Part shown: piece by piece, positions 8,718 through 9,127 of the stretch | How the letters are laid out: every line of letters starts with the position of its first letter | How positions within the stretch are numbered: position 1 is the first letter of the stretch | NCBI GenBank assembly: GCA_016201185.1 | Contig: JACQDG010000074.1 | Location: forward strand, 1 to 9,127 | DNA: 9,127 bases | Direction of reading: 5' to 3' | DNA from: Acidobacteriota bacterium | GTDB lineage: Bacteria > Acidobacteriota > Terriglobia > Bryobacterales > JACQDG01 | Position numbers and translations under genes: made by a program | The notes under the pieces: model-generated | What the model was told of the DNA's origin: nothing | The model's database searches: none | The model's input: the letters and a program-made list of their open reading frames with translations, nothing else

Positions 8718-9127
8718 TCACGCACTGGACTGTCCGGCTCTGACCACCACCGAGACCGAAAAATTGGCGTTTTTACCGCCGCCGTAGAACTGAGTTTCCA
8801 CCGGCTCGGAGGCGTCGAAGGCGGTCCCAGTATCATCGGTAGGCAGGACGATGTCGGCCGGCCCCAGTCCCGGCTGGGTGGCGGGCGGCAGGGGATGGGC
8901 ATAAATGATATAGGTGGCCGGCGGCAGGCCCTGGATGCTGTAGGAGCCGTCGGGAGCGGTGAGCGCGCTGACCACACCACCGTTGGGGCTGATGGCGACC
9001 ACGGAGACCAGGCGCCGGCCCTGGCCGTCCGGCCCGGTGACCTGGCCTGAGAGGACGGCGGTCGAGGAAGCGAAATCGGCCGTGGGGTAAAGCACGGAGA
9101 GCCCGGCCGCATCGTCAGCGGCCAGCG
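8718..9127 (-). CDS. Upstream part of secreted matrixin-like/CarboxypepD_reg protein (5' end beyond window)
   Basis: 135 residues are visible, open to the right edge, ending at TGA 8718-8720. The first 14 or so residues (LAADDAAGLSVLYP) resemble the end of matrixin/M10-type zinc metalloprotease domains, where a D-AGLSALYP-like helix closes the domain; the zinc-binding part would be outside the window. A carboxypeptidase-regulatory-like Ig domain follows at about 22-80: STAVLSGQVTGPDGQ, VSVVAISPNGG, TAPDGSYSIQGLPPATYIIY. The tail NANFSVSVVVRAGQSSA then stops. In this protein class such a tail normally runs on as a G-I-D-F type strand, and the codons right after the stop encode IDFHLADRG. An internal GTG at 9095 is not a credible start because the frame and the homology extend upstream. 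The protease assignment rests on only a few residues and is tentative. Confidence 0.7.
   Translation of the reverse strand, partial: LAADDAAGLSVLYPTADFASSTAVLSGQVTGPDGQGRRLVSVVAISPNGGVVSALTAPDGSYSIQGLPPATYIIYAHPLPPATQPGLGPADIVLPTDDTGTAFDASEPVETQFYGGGKNANFSVSVVVRAGQSSA

Larger units (their letters stand above)
7113..9127 (-). pseudogene. Probable single multidomain gene interrupted by one in-frame TGA
   Basis: The two open parts 9127-8721 and 8717-7113 are in the same reading frame, separated only by TGA at 8720-8718. Protein similarity to the expected architecture continues on both sides: matrixin tail, regulatory Ig domain, IPT/TIG, IPT-like, Solibacter C-terminal domain. Restoring GGA (Gly) would give SSAGIDFHL, a common continuation in such proteins. 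The simplest reading is a recent nonsense mutation or a base-call error, because the downstream 535 codons have no other stop or frameshift. UGA readthrough is a less likely alternative. Confidence 0.55.

Noticed and set aside
7182..9050. 622-codon open frame on the plus strand opposite the secreted multidomain gene, uninterrupted across the TGA site
   Set aside because: The product is Arg/Gly/Gln-rich with no recognisable domain, while the minus strand encodes clear IPT/TIG and Solibacter domains. High GC leaves the antisense frame free of stops.

Overview
The window is GC-rich, and every gene I can support is on the minus strand. The plus-strand frames are antisense shadows. The two proteins at the right-hand end carry the Solibacter-type C-terminal domain (TIGR03437 family), which is a hallmark of Acidobacteriota and especially of the Solibacter/Bryobacter group. 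I therefore infer a soil-type acidobacterium. This assignment rests on protein families, not on a marker gene.

Layout in the direction of transcription (right to left): (1) 9127-7113 is a large secreted multidomain protein. It shows the last residues of a probable matrixin-type metalloprotease domain, a carboxypeptidase-regulatory-like (Ig-like) domain, IPT/TIG-like repeats and a Solibacter C-terminal domain. One in-frame TGA at 8718-8720 interrupts it, and its 5' end lies outside the window. (2) 7061-6234 is a small exported protein that is essentially a lone Solibacter C-terminal domain. (3) 6114-1043 is a tightly packed four-gene run: an exported VirB10/TrbI-like protein with a glycine-zipper segment, a MagIII-like HhH-GPD DNA glycosylase, an NtrY-like membrane histidine kinase and an NtrX-like sigma-54 activator. 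The junctions are a 2-base gap, an 8-base overlap and a 4-base ATGA overlap, which argues for one transcript and translational coupling. (4) After a 224-bp gap with a candidate promoter comes alanine dehydrogenase (ald), starting at a GTG at 818 and running off the left edge.

How the genes may work together: the kinase and regulator are a clear cognate pair, expected to sense an envelope or nitrogen/redox-related signal and activate sigma-54 promoters. Alanine dehydrogenase makes or consumes ammonium, so its position just downstream of an NtrYX-like pair suggests a nitrogen-metabolism link; this is inference from position. The glycosylase and the VirB10-like protein have no obvious functional link to the pair beyond being co-transcribed. 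The most notable observations are the nonsense codon in the secreted multidomain gene and a VirB10-like fold with an inserted glycine zipper outside any type IV secretion context.
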